Below, piece by piece: positions 34,810 through 43,412 of a stretch of 64,000 bases of DNA. The translations under genes were made by a program, and so were the position numbers. The DNA lies in NCBI RefSeq assembly GCF_003240565.2, contig NZ_CP117257.1, forward strand, positions 375,072 to 439,071, given 5' to 3'. Numbering within the stretch: position 1 is the stretch's first letter; each line of letters begins with the position of its first letter. The notes below the pieces were generated by a model, which saw only the letters and a list, made by a program, of their open reading frames with translations, ran no database searches and had not been told where the DNA came from. The DNA comes from Rhizobium tumorigenes. Lineage in GTDB: Bacteria > Pseudomonadota > Alphaproteobacteria > Rhizobiales > Rhizobiaceae.

Positions 34810-35352
34810 TTAACGCCCGATTTTCAAAGAGTTCTCGGCCATTGCTCGGTTCACGATGTCGGTTACAAAGGGCCCCTTGCCTCCCGTGTAGTGGTCCCAA
34901 TCGTTGATCGCCTCGGCCGCCAGCCTTTGTTTCAAGGTAGCATAGGTTGCTGCCTCCTCTGGATGGCGGCGCAGGTAGTCGCGAAAGAGGATTCGGTGCA
35001 GATGGGCGGGATGCTCAGGCGCAGATAGATAAAGCCTCTGACCGGGAGAGACTTGGCTCGTGGTAAACACCCACCTGTTATCCTGATACAGTTCGCCATG
35101 GAACGTGTAGTCGCCCGTTGCCTGCATTCGTGCAATGCCCTCTAGGATCTTGGCGGGCTGACGAAAGATGATGTCGATGTCTATTTTCGGTTTGGCGCAA
35201 AGACCGGGTACGGACGTGCTGCCAATATGGTGGATCTCAGTAACTAGGCCCAACAGCAGCAGTTCTATCCGCGCGCGAATCTCCTCGAATAGCTTTGGCC
35301 ATGCTGGATCGTAATCTACGACTTCAATGGACTGGCGTCGGATAAAGCTCAT
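34810..35352 (-). CDS. GrpB-family (UPF0157) nucleotidyltransferase-like protein
   Basis: The 180-residue protein shows the GrpB pattern: VVDYDPAWPKLFEEIRARI, HHIGSTSVPGLCAKPKIDID (the HIGSTS and KPxIDI signatures of this nucleotidyltransferase fold) and FRDYLRRHPEEAATYATLK. The family's substrate is not well established. It overlaps the resolvase gene by 4 bases (ATGA) and is read from the same strand. It is therefore probably a passenger of the Tn3-family transposon. Confidence 0.88.
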   Translation of the reverse strand: MSFIRRQSIEVVDYDPAWPKLFEEIRARIELLLLGLVTEIHHIGSTSVPGLCAKPKIDIDIIFRQPAKILEGIARMQATGDYTFHGELYQDNRWVFTTSQVSPGQRLYLSAPEHPAHLHRILFRDYLRRHPEEAATYATLKQRLAAEAINDWDHYTGGKGPFVTDIVNRAMAENSLKIGR

Positions 35353-35978
35353 GCCGTTTCTCCATCTCTCGGACGATGCCGTTTTATGATCTCGGCCACA
35401 GTGTTCTTACTGATGGCGAGGTCATGCGCGATCCAGCGGTAGCTGCGCCCTTCTGCAATCATCGCCATCACTTTCGGCGTGAGGCGGTCCGACTTTGGGC
35501 GCACCCCAGTCTGTCGGCCGAGCTTTCTGCCCCGTGCCTTCGCTGCTGCCAGACCGGATTTGACCCGTTCACTGATGAGATCACGCTCGAATTCGGCAAT
35601 GCCGGAGAGAAAGGTCGCCAGCATCCGGCCGTGCGGAGACGACAGGTCGAACGCCATGCCGTTCATGGCGATAACGGACACCTTCCAGCTTTCCAGCTCG
35701 CGCAGCGTGTTGAGGAGGTCGATCGTCGAGCGCCCCCATCGAGAAAGCTCGGTCACGAGAACGACATCGATCTGCCTGGCCTGGGCAAGCGCCATGATCT
35801 TGCGGCGTTCGGCCCGATCTAGCTTCGCGCCGGAACCTGTTTCTTTGAAGATTCCAGTGACGTCGTAACCGGCGCGTCCTGCAAACGCCGTCAGGTCACG
35901 CTCCTGCCGTTCGCATGACTGATCGGCAGTGGAAACACGGCAATAAATCGCGGCGCGCTGTCCCAATTGAACCCTCAT
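35349..35978 (-). CDS. tnpR: Serine resolvase of a Tn3-family transposon
   Basis: The 209-residue protein resolves transposon cointegrates at the res site. It has the N-terminal catalytic domain with the nucleophile Ser in AIYCRVSTADQ, the ELSRWGRSTIDLL and GRMLATFLSGIAEFERDLISERV segments, and a C-terminal helix-turn-helix (RSYRWIAHDLAISKNTVAEI). It is divergent from tnpA, with the res region between. Confidence 0.92.
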   Translation of the reverse strand: MRVQLGQRAAIYCRVSTADQSCERQERDLTAFAGRAGYDVTGIFKETGSGAKLDRAERRKIMALAQARQIDVVLVTELSRWGRSTIDLLNTLRELESWKVSVIAMNGMAFDLSSPHGRMLATFLSGIAEFERDLISERVKSGLAAAKARGRKLGRQTGVRPKSDRLTPKVMAMIAEGRSYRWIAHDLAISKNTVAEIIKRHRPRDGETA

Positions 35979-36059
35979 GGATTTGGCTGCCGGAAGGCCT
36001 TGATTTGTATGGGGCGATTGTTGTCCAAAACAGACTTTACTTCAATAGGGACAATCAGG
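35979..36059. promoter_or_regulatory. Putative res site / divergent tnpR-tnpA promoter
   Basis: The gap between the divergent tnpR and tnpA is the usual location of res. It contains an inverted pair, GATTGTTGTCC at about 36015-36025 and GGGACAATC at 36049-36057, flanking an AT-rich core, which resembles a resolvase subsite. The exact subsites cannot be fixed by eye. Confidence 0.5.
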
Positions 36060-38957
36060 ATGCCGAGACGACATATTCTCACCGAGCGACAGCGCTCGGC
36101 ACTGCTTGATCTGCCCATTGATGAATTGTCACTGCTTCGGCATTACACACTGGGCGACGACGATCTTGGACACATCCAGGAACGCCGCAGGCCGGAGAAC
36201 AGGCTGGGGTTCGCCCTACAGCTTTGCGCGTTGCGATATCCAGGGCGGGCGCTGGCTCCGGGTGAGGTGTTCCCGCATGAGGTCCTGTCGTTCATCGGGA
36301 CACAGCTTGGTGTCCCGGCCGATGCGCTTCTCACCTATGCTGCCCGGCGGCAAACCCGCCAGGAGCATATGGAGGCGTTGCGTGAGATCTACGGTTATAA
36401 AACCTTCTCGGGTCGTGGTGCCCGTGATCTGCGGGACTGGCTTTTCGATCAGGCGGAAGATGTCCGCTCGAACGAAGATCTTGCTCAGCGCCTGGTTGCA
36501 CGTTGTCGTGAAACTCTGACGATCTTGCCAGCAGTATCGACGATCGAGCGACTATGTGCGGACGCGCTGGTTGCTGCCGAACGGCGTATCGAGACGCGGA
36601 TCGCAGAAAAACTCGATAATGACACACGCGAACGGCTTGATGGGCTGCTGATCGAACTGCTCGATGCCAATATCAGCCGTTTCATCTGGCTTCGCCAGTT
36701 CGAGGTCGGCAACAATTCCGCAGCGGCGAACCGGCTGCTCGACAGGTTGGAATTGCTGCGTAGCCTTGCTCTTGATCCGCAGATCCTCGTCGGTATCCCG
36801 CCGCACCGTGTCGCACGCCTGCGTCGGCAAGGCGAGCGCTATTTTACCGACGGCTTGCGGGACATCAGCTCGGATCGGCGGTGGGCGATCCTGGCCGTCT
36901 GTGCTGTGGAATGGGAGGCGGCGATCGCCGATACAGTGGTCGAGACCCATGACCGGATTGTGGGAAAGACCTGGCGCGAGGCGAAACGGCTACATGATGA
37001 GCGGATTGCCGATTCCAAGGCAACTGTCAGCGACACGCTACGCGCCTTCACCGCACTGGGAGCCTCCCTGCTCGAAGCCCGCAATGATGGTGTTCCGCTG
37101 GAAATGGCGGTCGCCAAGTCGGCGGAATGGGGCCGGCTCGAACAACTGGTCGCGACCGGTTCCCAGCTCAGCAATACGCTGGCGGACGATCCATTGGCTC
37201 ATGTCGGACAAGGATATCATCGCTTCCGCCGCTATGCGCCGCGCATGTTGCGATGCCTAAAACTCCAGGCAGCAGCGGTCGCCCAGCCCTTGAGTGCGGC
37301 GGCAAAAGCCATCGGCGAAATGCAAGCGTCACCACCGGCGACCGACAACTTCTTGCGGCCGAATTCGAAATGGCACCGCCAATTGAGAGCACAAGACCAG
37401 GGCGACAACCGACTCCGGGAGGTGGCGGTCCTGTTTCACCTGCGGGATGCTTTCCGATCCGGTGACATCTGGCTCGACCATTCGCGCCGGTATGGCGATC
37501 TCAAACTGGTGTTGGTGCCGATGGTTGCGGCACAAGCTAACACAAGACTGGCCGTGCCCCTCGATCCACAAGTATGGCTGAGTGATCGAAAGGCTCGCCT
37601 GGCCGACGGCCTGAAGAGACTTGCACGAGCAGCGCGCGACGGAACCATCCCTCGTGGCAGCATCGAGGATGGAACGTTGCGGATTGACCGACTGACAGCG
37701 GCCGTTCCGGACAGCGCAGAGGAGCTGATACTCGATCTCTATCGCCGGATGCCGCCAGTTCGTATCACCGACATCTTGTTGGAGGTCGATGCTGCGCTTG
37801 GGTTCACGGAAGCCTTCACTCATCTTCGAACCGGGGTTCCATGTGGTGACCAGATCGGCCTGCTCAATGTGTTGCTTGCAGAAGGGCTGAATCTGGGACT
37901 GCGAAAGATGGCGGAGGCCACGAACACGCATGATTACTGGCAGCTCTCGCGCTTGGCTCGCTGGCACGTCGAAAGCGACGCAATGGACCAGGCGCTGGCG
38001 ATCGTGGTGGCTGCGCAGGCAAATCTACCAATGTCCCGTTTCTGGGGCATGGGAACGACCGCATCGAGCGATGGCCAGTTCTTTCCTTCGGCCCGGCAGG
38101 GCGAGGCCATGAACATGGTCAACGCCAAGTATGGAAATGAACCCGGCCTCAAGGCTTACACTCACGTCAACGACCAGTTCGCGCCGTTCGCATCACAAAC
38201 TATTCCTGCGACAGTCAGCGAGGCCCCATACATCCTGGATGGCCTGCTGATGAATGAGGCAGGTCGGCAGGTTGGAGAGCAATATGCGGATACGGCAGGG
38301 TTTACTGATCACCTGTTCGGGACCAGTGGCATGCTCGGATACCGCCTTGTCCTGCGCATCCGCGATCTGCCCTCGAAGCGCCTTTACGTGTTCAATCCAG
38401 CAGGGACACCTAAGGATCTGCGCAAACTGGTCGGCGGCAAGATCCGCGAGGAATTGATCATCGCGAACTGGCCCGACCTGTTTCGATGCGCCGCGACCAT
38501 GGCTGCTGGCAAGATAAAGCCGAGCCAGTTGCTCCGCAAGCTTGCCTCCTATCCTCGCCAGAACGATCTGGCGGTTGCGCTGCGTGAGGTTGGCCGCGTG
38601 GAGCGGACACTCTTTATTATAGAGTGGATCCTCGACACGGACATGCAGCGGCGTGCTCAGATCGGCCTCAACAAGGGCGAGGCCCACCACGCTCTCAAGA
38701 ATGCGCTGCGTATCGGTCGCCAGGGTGAAATCCGTGACCGCACCACCGAGGGCCAGCATTACCGCATCGCCGGACTGAACCTGCTCACCGCAATCATCAT
38801 CTACTGGAACACCCTCCATCTCGGCCAAGCGGTCGCAGAGCGCCGGAATGAAGGACTTGACGTGCCGCCTGAACTTCTGGCGCATATCTCTCCGCTGGGT
38901 TGGGCACATATATTACTGACCGGCGAATATCTCTGGCCCAACGCCGCAACAGCTTAG
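36060..38957 (+). CDS. tnpA: Tn3-family transposase (Tn163/Tn5393-like)
   Basis: The 965-residue DDE transposase starts at MPRRHILTERQRSALLDLP; the upstream extension of the frame lies over res and tnpR and was left out. Domains follow the DUF4158 N-terminus and the DDE_Tnp_Tn3 C-terminus. Catalytic-region strings include GTTASSDGQFF, NAKYGNEPGLKAYTHVNDQF, YILDGLL, and the C-terminal NTLHLGQAVAERR and ISPLGWAHILLTGEY. The length is normal for the family and no interruption was seen. Confidence 0.95.
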   Translation: MPRRHILTERQRSALLDLPIDELSLLRHYTLGDDDLGHIQERRRPENRLGFALQLCALRYPGRALAPGEVFPHEVLSFIGTQLGVPADALLTYAARRQTRQEHMEALREIYGYKTFSGRGARDLRDWLFDQAEDVRSNEDLAQRLVARCRETLTILPAVSTIERLCADALVAAERRIETRIAEKLDNDTRERLDGLLIELLDANISRFIWLRQFEVGNNSAAANRLLDRLELLRSLALDPQILVGIPPHRVARLRRQGERYFTDGLRDISSDRRWAILAVCAVEWEAAIADTVVETHDRIVGKTWREAKRLHDERIADSKATVSDTLRAFTALGASLLEARNDGVPLEMAVAKSAEWGRLEQLVATGSQLSNTLADDPLAHVGQGYHRFRRYAPRMLRCLKLQAAAVAQPLSAAAKAIGEMQASPPATDNFLRPNSKWHRQLRAQDQGDNRLREVAVLFHLRDAFRSGDIWLDHSRRYGDLKLVLVPMVAAQANTRLAVPLDPQVWLSDRKARLADGLKRLARAARDGTIPRGSIEDGTLRIDRLTAAVPDSAEELILDLYRRMPPVRITDILLEVDAALGFTEAFTHLRTGVPCGDQIGLLNVLLAEGLNLGLRKMAEATNTHDYWQLSRLARWHVESDAMDQALAIVVAAQANLPMSRFWGMGTTASSDGQFFPSARQGEAMNMVNAKYGNEPGLKAYTHVNDQFAPFASQTIPATVSEAPYILDGLLMNEAGRQVGEQYADTAGFTDHLFGTSGMLGYRLVLRIRDLPSKRLYVFNPAGTPKDLRKLVGGKIREELIIANWPDLFRCAATMAAGKIKPSQLLRKLASYPRQNDLAVALREVGRVERTLFIIEWILDTDMQRRAQIGLNKGEAHHALKNALRIGRQGEIRDRTTEGQHYRIAGLNLLTAIIIYWNTLHLGQAVAERRNEGLDVPPELLAHISPLGWAHILLTGEYLWPNAATA

Positions 38958-38990
38958 AGTGTCATTTCGCCCCCAGCCGGAACCGACCCC
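38953..38990 (-). repeat. Right terminal inverted repeat of the Tn3-family transposon
   Basis: Read on the minus strand the 38 bases begin GGGGTCGGTTCC and end GACACTCTAAG, the standard GGGG...TAAG form of Tn3-family ends, and the pattern is close to that of Tn5393 as I remember it. It overlaps the tnpA stop. A matching left end was searched for beyond the GrpB and cold-shock genes and was not found. The transposon is therefore probably truncated on the left, or its left end is too diverged to see. Confidence 0.8.
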
Positions 38991-39073
38991 TATCATGAGC
39001 TGGTTAGCCTTGGTCGTCAGAAATAACGATAATAACCGGATTGGGCCGCGAAAACGCGCCAGGAAAGTATGAA

Positions 39074-39442
39074 TTATTGAAGCATCATTTCTTTGATCGA
39101 CCGAACCACCGCATCTGGATTGTAGGGCTTCGGCATGAACCGTGCCCGCACGGGTAGGCTGTCAACACCGACTGCACGATGACCGGACGTTACGATGATG
39201 GTAATTGGCGGCCACCTGTCCCGAACCGAAGCTGCAAGCTTGAGGCCGTCTACTCCGCCCGGCATGTCGATGTCCGTGAACATCACTTCTATGCGCGGAT
39301 TGGCAACTAGGATGTCGATTGCAATAACTGAATTCGCTGCTTCGAATACTTCGAAACCCGCATCTTCCAGCTCGATGACAATGCCCATTCGAACGAGGGC
39401 CTCGTCTTCGACAACCAAGACGGCGGTTCGTTGAGCAATCAT
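39074..39442 (-). CDS. Single-domain response regulator (receiver)
   Basis: The 122-residue protein is a stand-alone CheY-like receiver: the acidic pair VVEDEALVRMG, the phospho-acceptor Asp in MFTDIDMPGGVDG, the conserved Ser in IIVTSGH and the Lys in FMPKPYNP. There is no output domain. It lies 67 bases downstream of the HWE kinase gene on the same strand, so it is probably that kinase's partner, as is common for HWE kinases in Rhizobiales. Confidence 0.92.
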   Translation of the reverse strand: MIAQRTAVLVVEDEALVRMGIVIELEDAGFEVFEAANSVIAIDILVANPRIEVMFTDIDMPGGVDGLKLAASVRDRWPPITIIVTSGHRAVGVDSLPVRARFMPKPYNPDAVVRSIKEMMLQ

Positions 39443-39509
39443 GACTTAAATTTTCTGGTTGGCCGGATCCCGCTTAATGGAGGACAAAGCGAGACATTTT
39501 CGCGTCGAG

Positions 39510-41351
39510 CTAGCCAAGTGTGGCTGTTAGTGTGCATACAACGCCTCCAGACGGGTAAATGATCCGTACGTCGCCCGAGAAATCTGCAGCAAGCACACGG
39601 GAAATAAGCCGCGACCCAAAACCTTTGGTCGTTGGCTCGGACACGGCCGGTCCTCCGCTCTCCTGCCAGACGAAATTGAGATCCTGTCGTCCGTCTGATG
39701 CCTTCGCGAGATGCCAGGATATTCTGACGCGGCCGGCGTCGTTTGAAAGTGCGCCATATTTGGTGGCGTTGGTGGCGAGCTCATGCAATGTGAGCGCCAT
39801 CGAGAGGCTCTGCTTCGGCGTCATCTCGAAGTGAGAGCCATCGATATCAAAACGTCCGTCAGATCCGCCATGGGGCGCAAGTGCCGCTCGCAGTGTGTCA
39901 TGGATGCCCGCGCTTTCAAATGTCGTGGCCATGAGCAAGTTCTGGGCCTGCGCCAGAACGTGTAAACGCGCGTTGAATATCTCTCGTCGGTCTGCGATAT
40001 CATCGCCACGCAATGTTTGCGTCGCTATTGCACTGACCATCGCCAGGAGATTTTTGATCCGGTGCTGCAGTTCGCCACTGACCAACTGCTGGCGCGCCTC
40101 ATCATCCTTTCGGTCCGTGACATCCCGCACTGTGCCCACGAATTTCGTCAAGCCGTCGAACGTAACAGTTTTCGCTCTGGCATGAACCCAGCGGCTCGGC
40201 ATGCCGGGGCGTTCAAGCATTCGATACTGGACGTCGAGGATACCACTGCCACTTGGATCGAGGGCCTGCGCCGCTGACTCGGCAAGAGCCAGCCGGTCAT
40301 AGGGATGAACGCGGGATGTGAAATTGTCGAAAGTCGCCTCTTCATCAGCCAAACGATGGAGCAACGTCCTTGCCCGTTCGTCCTCCTTGATATCAACGAA
40401 ATGTCCATCGACCACCGTGCATTCCCAAACGCCCATTCCTACTGCGTCAAGCGCAAGCTCGAGCTGAAGATCCTTTCGGCGGAGCGCAAGTTCGACGTTT
40501 TTCAAGTCCGTGACGTCGCTTCCCTCCACAAATATCCCGGTAACGACGCCCTCCGCGCTGAAGATAGGCTGGTAGACAAAGTTGAGGAATGCCTCTTCAT
40601 AGGGGGCGTCTTGCGAACGCTGGATCGCAAAGCTGACACTGCGACCAATGAACGGCTCTCCCGTCACATAAACCTCGTCCAACAGTTCAAAGAAGCCTTG
40701 TTCTTCAACGTCCGGGAATGCCCGGCGAACCGGCACGCCAATCAGGTCGCGATGCCCTACAAGCTGAAGATAGGCCTTATTGGTAATCTTGAAGACATGA
40801 TCGGGCCCTTCCAGAACACACATGAAGCTCGGCGCATCGAGCAGCATCCGCCTTAACGTGTCGGCCTCGGCTTTGGCTGCTTCCTGTTCGGCCGCAATCA
40901 GTTCTGCAACCTTCGCCTCTGCGGCATGACCCTCGCTGATATCACGAGAAATCGAGAGGAGTTGGGTCGGCCTGCCGCCACTATCGACAAGCGGCAGGAC
41001 TTGGACATCCCAGAATCGATCGTTACCACGCGCCGTCTTGGCAGAGCCTGTGAAGCGGGCCGGACGCCCTGAGGCAGCGATTGCGACGGCATTACGGGCG
41101 GCGACATTACTCTCGTCCGCCCAGAAATCAGGCCACGGGCAGCCTTTCAAGGAATCGAAGTCATCCACCTCCATGACGTGCTTGCCACCTTCGGACATAA
41201 AAAGAAGATGGCCTTCAAGATCGAGGACCTTGATGCAATCATCTGAGGCGGAAAGCACTGCTTCCAACAGCGCCACCGGGTTCACACGCTCGGTGGCGAG
41301 GGCGTCAGCCAGTGCTTTAACAGGCCCGTCATTGTTGATGGAACTGGACAT
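39510..41351 (-). CDS. Multi-PAS HWE-type histidine kinase
   Basis: From the ATG at 41351 (MSSSINNDGPVKALADAL) the protein is 613 residues, cytoplasmic, with three PAS domains (about 30-150, 180-300 and 305-420; visible cues DDCIKVLDLEGHLLFMSE, DAPSFMCVLEGPDHVFKI and the PAS-terminal FVGTVRDVTDRK). An HWE_HK domain follows, with phospho-acceptor His in GELQHRIKNLLAMV and an ATPase part (LHELATNATKYGALS, GFGSRLI). The input signal is not visible. It pairs with the downstream receiver gene. Confidence 0.92.
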   Translation of the reverse strand: MSSSINNDGPVKALADALATERVNPVALLEAVLSASDDCIKVLDLEGHLLFMSEGGKHVMEVDDFDSLKGCPWPDFWADESNVAARNAVAIAASGRPARFTGSAKTARGNDRFWDVQVLPLVDSGGRPTQLLSISRDISEGHAAEAKVAELIAAEQEAAKAEADTLRRMLLDAPSFMCVLEGPDHVFKITNKAYLQLVGHRDLIGVPVRRAFPDVEEQGFFELLDEVYVTGEPFIGRSVSFAIQRSQDAPYEEAFLNFVYQPIFSAEGVVTGIFVEGSDVTDLKNVELALRRKDLQLELALDAVGMGVWECTVVDGHFVDIKEDERARTLLHRLADEEATFDNFTSRVHPYDRLALAESAAQALDPSGSGILDVQYRMLERPGMPSRWVHARAKTVTFDGLTKFVGTVRDVTDRKDDEARQQLVSGELQHRIKNLLAMVSAIATQTLRGDDIADRREIFNARLHVLAQAQNLLMATTFESAGIHDTLRAALAPHGGSDGRFDIDGSHFEMTPKQSLSMALTLHELATNATKYGALSNDAGRVRISWHLAKASDGRQDLNFVWQESGGPAVSEPTTKGFGSRLISRVLAADFSGDVRIIYPSGGVVCTLTATLG

Positions 41352-41502
41352 AGAGACGAGCACGGCCTTCGAGGAGAAACTCACGCAATCTCGGTAGCAG
41401 ATGCAGTTGCACAAAGACAGGCCTCTGGGTTGGTTGGGTTGCTTGACGGCTTAACTGAGGACCCTACTGACTATCCGCATCTAGACCCGCTGATCGGCAC
41501 AT

Positions 41503-41618
41503 CAAATCTTCAGCGCATTGACAACAACCTTCAACGCTGGCGAGTTCTGCCGTCTGCTTGGATAGAACAGGTAAGCATGGACGGCTGTTGGCATCGAACG
41601 CCTTGAAAGGACTCGAAC
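41503..41618 (-). pseudogene. C-terminal remnant of a LysR-type regulator
   Basis: A short minus-strand frame reads VRVLSRRSMPTAVHAYLFYP and then SRRQNSPALKVVVNALKI before a stop. This resembles the extreme C-terminus of LysR-family regulators, where a Y/FPSRR..SP.VR.F..-type string is common. Upstream the frame meets a stop and nothing more of the gene is found. It is too short for certainty. Confidence 0.5.
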
Positions 41619-42073
41619 CTACGACCAGTTGTATATTGGCATCAAGGTGTTGAATTCACGACATCATGTCACGCATTATAGGTAGGCTCCACCTTGGCTG
41701 GGGTGCAATATGTGCGTGCCGCTGCATATTCTTGCTCGGTCCCGCCGACTTAGCGGATGGGAGTTCACCTTAGTTCCTGTAGCTGCTGCCGCCAATCATT
41801 TGCCAAGATCCAGCCGCCGGCTGCATCTCGAAGAAACCAATCATTCCAACCATTACGGTTTGTCTGTGAGATCGTTTTCGACGCTGCTGAAAAGGAGAAG
41901 AAAAGTGTATCAAAGCCTTGAACGACAAGATGAGCGCCTTGAATTTGCCCATCGTACTGCTTGCCGGCATAAGTAAATTTGCAAACAGTGCCTTCCGCAG
42001 GAAGAGTGCTGGCATCCTCTTTAGCTACTAGCTGGGCGGTCTCCGTTTTCGCGGGGCTAGCCCATATCTTTAA

Positions 42074-43412
42074 CAGGCTGCGGAAATAGCGACAATTTCC
42101 CGCCGATCCTCGGTAGATGTCTCGAGACGAGCCGTTATGAGGCTTCTTCAGCGGCCTTGTCGGCCCATTTTGTCGTAATCCGCCTGGTTCGGCGAATTCC
42201 GGGCGCGATTATGCCGTCGTCAGCAGCTTCGGCAGCCTCACCAGATTATAAGCGGTGGCTGTTAGGGTGAACATCCAGCCAACGCGATCCTTTCCACGAT
42301 GGCGGGTCTTGCGCATTCCGCCGCTGGTCTTGGCCCAGCCGAACACTTCTTCGATACGCTTGCGGATACGCTGACTGACACCGTAGCCGGGATGATGGGT
42401 GGTCCGACCATCAATTGCCGAGCGTCGGTTCGTCGTGTTCTGGGCGACGTGTGGCGTCACCTTTGCGTCCCGCAAGGCTTCGACGAAGTCGGCCGTATCG
42501 TAGGCTTTGTCTGCAGCCAATGTGATGCGGTGACGACCATCCATGCGGCCCACCATATCCAGAGCTGCCTCGCGCTCTGCTGTTCCACTCGCATGGGTCA
42601 GCGTGGCGTCGACAACCAGGCCGTTGCGGTTTTCCATTGTGACGTGACCCATGTGGTAAAGCTTGGCCGCCTGGCCACGGGCCTTCTTGTAAAGCCTGGC
42701 ATCCTGGTCGGTGGTCGACGCATGGGTTGCGTTGCTGCGCTTCTCGCCGTGGAAATCGCGCTCAGAGTTGCGGCCTGCGGCCTTTGGCGGCTGTTTCCCT
42801 TCAGCGCCAGAGCCGCTGTCGTCAGTGTCGCTACCATCTGCGCCGTCCTTGGGTTTGAAGCTCTTCATGCTGGCCCACGCTTCAATCAAGGTGCCGTCCA
42901 CCGAGAAGTGGTCGTCTGACAGCAATGCCTTAACCCGCGGCTGGCTCAGCAACGCGGCCAGAAACTTGGCGGCGATGTCGCCAGCCAAGAGCCGCTCACG
43001 GTTTTTGGTGAACACGGTGACGTCCCAGATCGGCGCGTCCATCGACAAGCCGACGAACCAGCGGAACAGCAGATTGTAGTCCATCTGCTCCATAAGCTGA
43101 CGCTCCGAGCGGATCGTGTAGAAGGCCTGCAACAACAAAGCGCGCAGCAACTTCTCCGGCGGGATCGACGGCCGGCCGATCGCTGAATACATCCCCTCGA
43201 AATCCGGGGACAGAACTTCCAGCGCCTCGTCTACGAGGGCACGGATCGGCCGCAGCGGATGGTTTGCCGGAACGCGGGCTTCGCAGCTTACATAAGAAAA
43301 CAGACCCGCCGTCTGGTCATCACTGCCGCGCATGTCCTGCTCCCGCCAATCAATCACCCAGGCATGGAATCACGGCAGTCCGCTCACAGCAAGGGCCTTT
43401 TTCCGCATCCTG
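42074..43412 (-). mobile_element. IS5-family insertion sequence, 1339 bp, copy A
   Basis: The element is flanked by direct TTAA repeats at 42070-42073 and 43413-43416, and its ends are inverted repeats (CAGGATGCGGAAAAAGG against CAGGCTGCGGAAATAGC). It has the same length as copy B at 50081-51419, in opposite orientation, and encodes an identical transposase. It interrupts the DUF262/RAMA-like gene. Confidence 0.93.
42209..43333 (-). CDS. IS5-family transposase, copy A
   Basis: The 374-residue product (ATG at 43333 with GGAG eight bases upstream; a GTG at 43357 is an alternative) has the InsH/DUF772-type N-terminal domain (LFSYVSCEARVPANHPLRPI). Its catalytic domain shows DDHFSVDGTLIEAWASMKSF (first Asp), TLAADKAYDTADFVEALR (second Asp) and RKRIEEVFGWAKTSGGMRKT (Glu). 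It is intact and identical at protein level to copy B. Confidence 0.94.
   Translation of the reverse strand: MRGSDDQTAGLFSYVSCEARVPANHPLRPIRALVDEALEVLSPDFEGMYSAIGRPSIPPEKLLRALLLQAFYTIRSERQLMEQMDYNLLFRWFVGLSMDAPIWDVTVFTKNRERLLAGDIAAKFLAALLSQPRVKALLSDDHFSVDGTLIEAWASMKSFKPKDGADGSDTDDSGSGAEGKQPPKAAGRNSERDFHGEKRSNATHASTTDQDARLYKKARGQAAKLYHMGHVTMENRNGLVVDATLTHASGTAEREAALDMVGRMDGRHRITLAADKAYDTADFVEALRDAKVTPHVAQNTTNRRSAIDGRTTHHPGYGVSQRIRKRIEEVFGWAKTSGGMRKTRHRGKDRVGWMFTLTATAYNLVRLPKLLTTA

Noticed and set aside
42299..42919. Long open frame of 206 codons on the opposite strand of the IS transposase (also at 50574-51194)
   Set aside because: It is an exact shadow of a well-supported transposase gene, appears in both IS copies for that reason, and has no domain.
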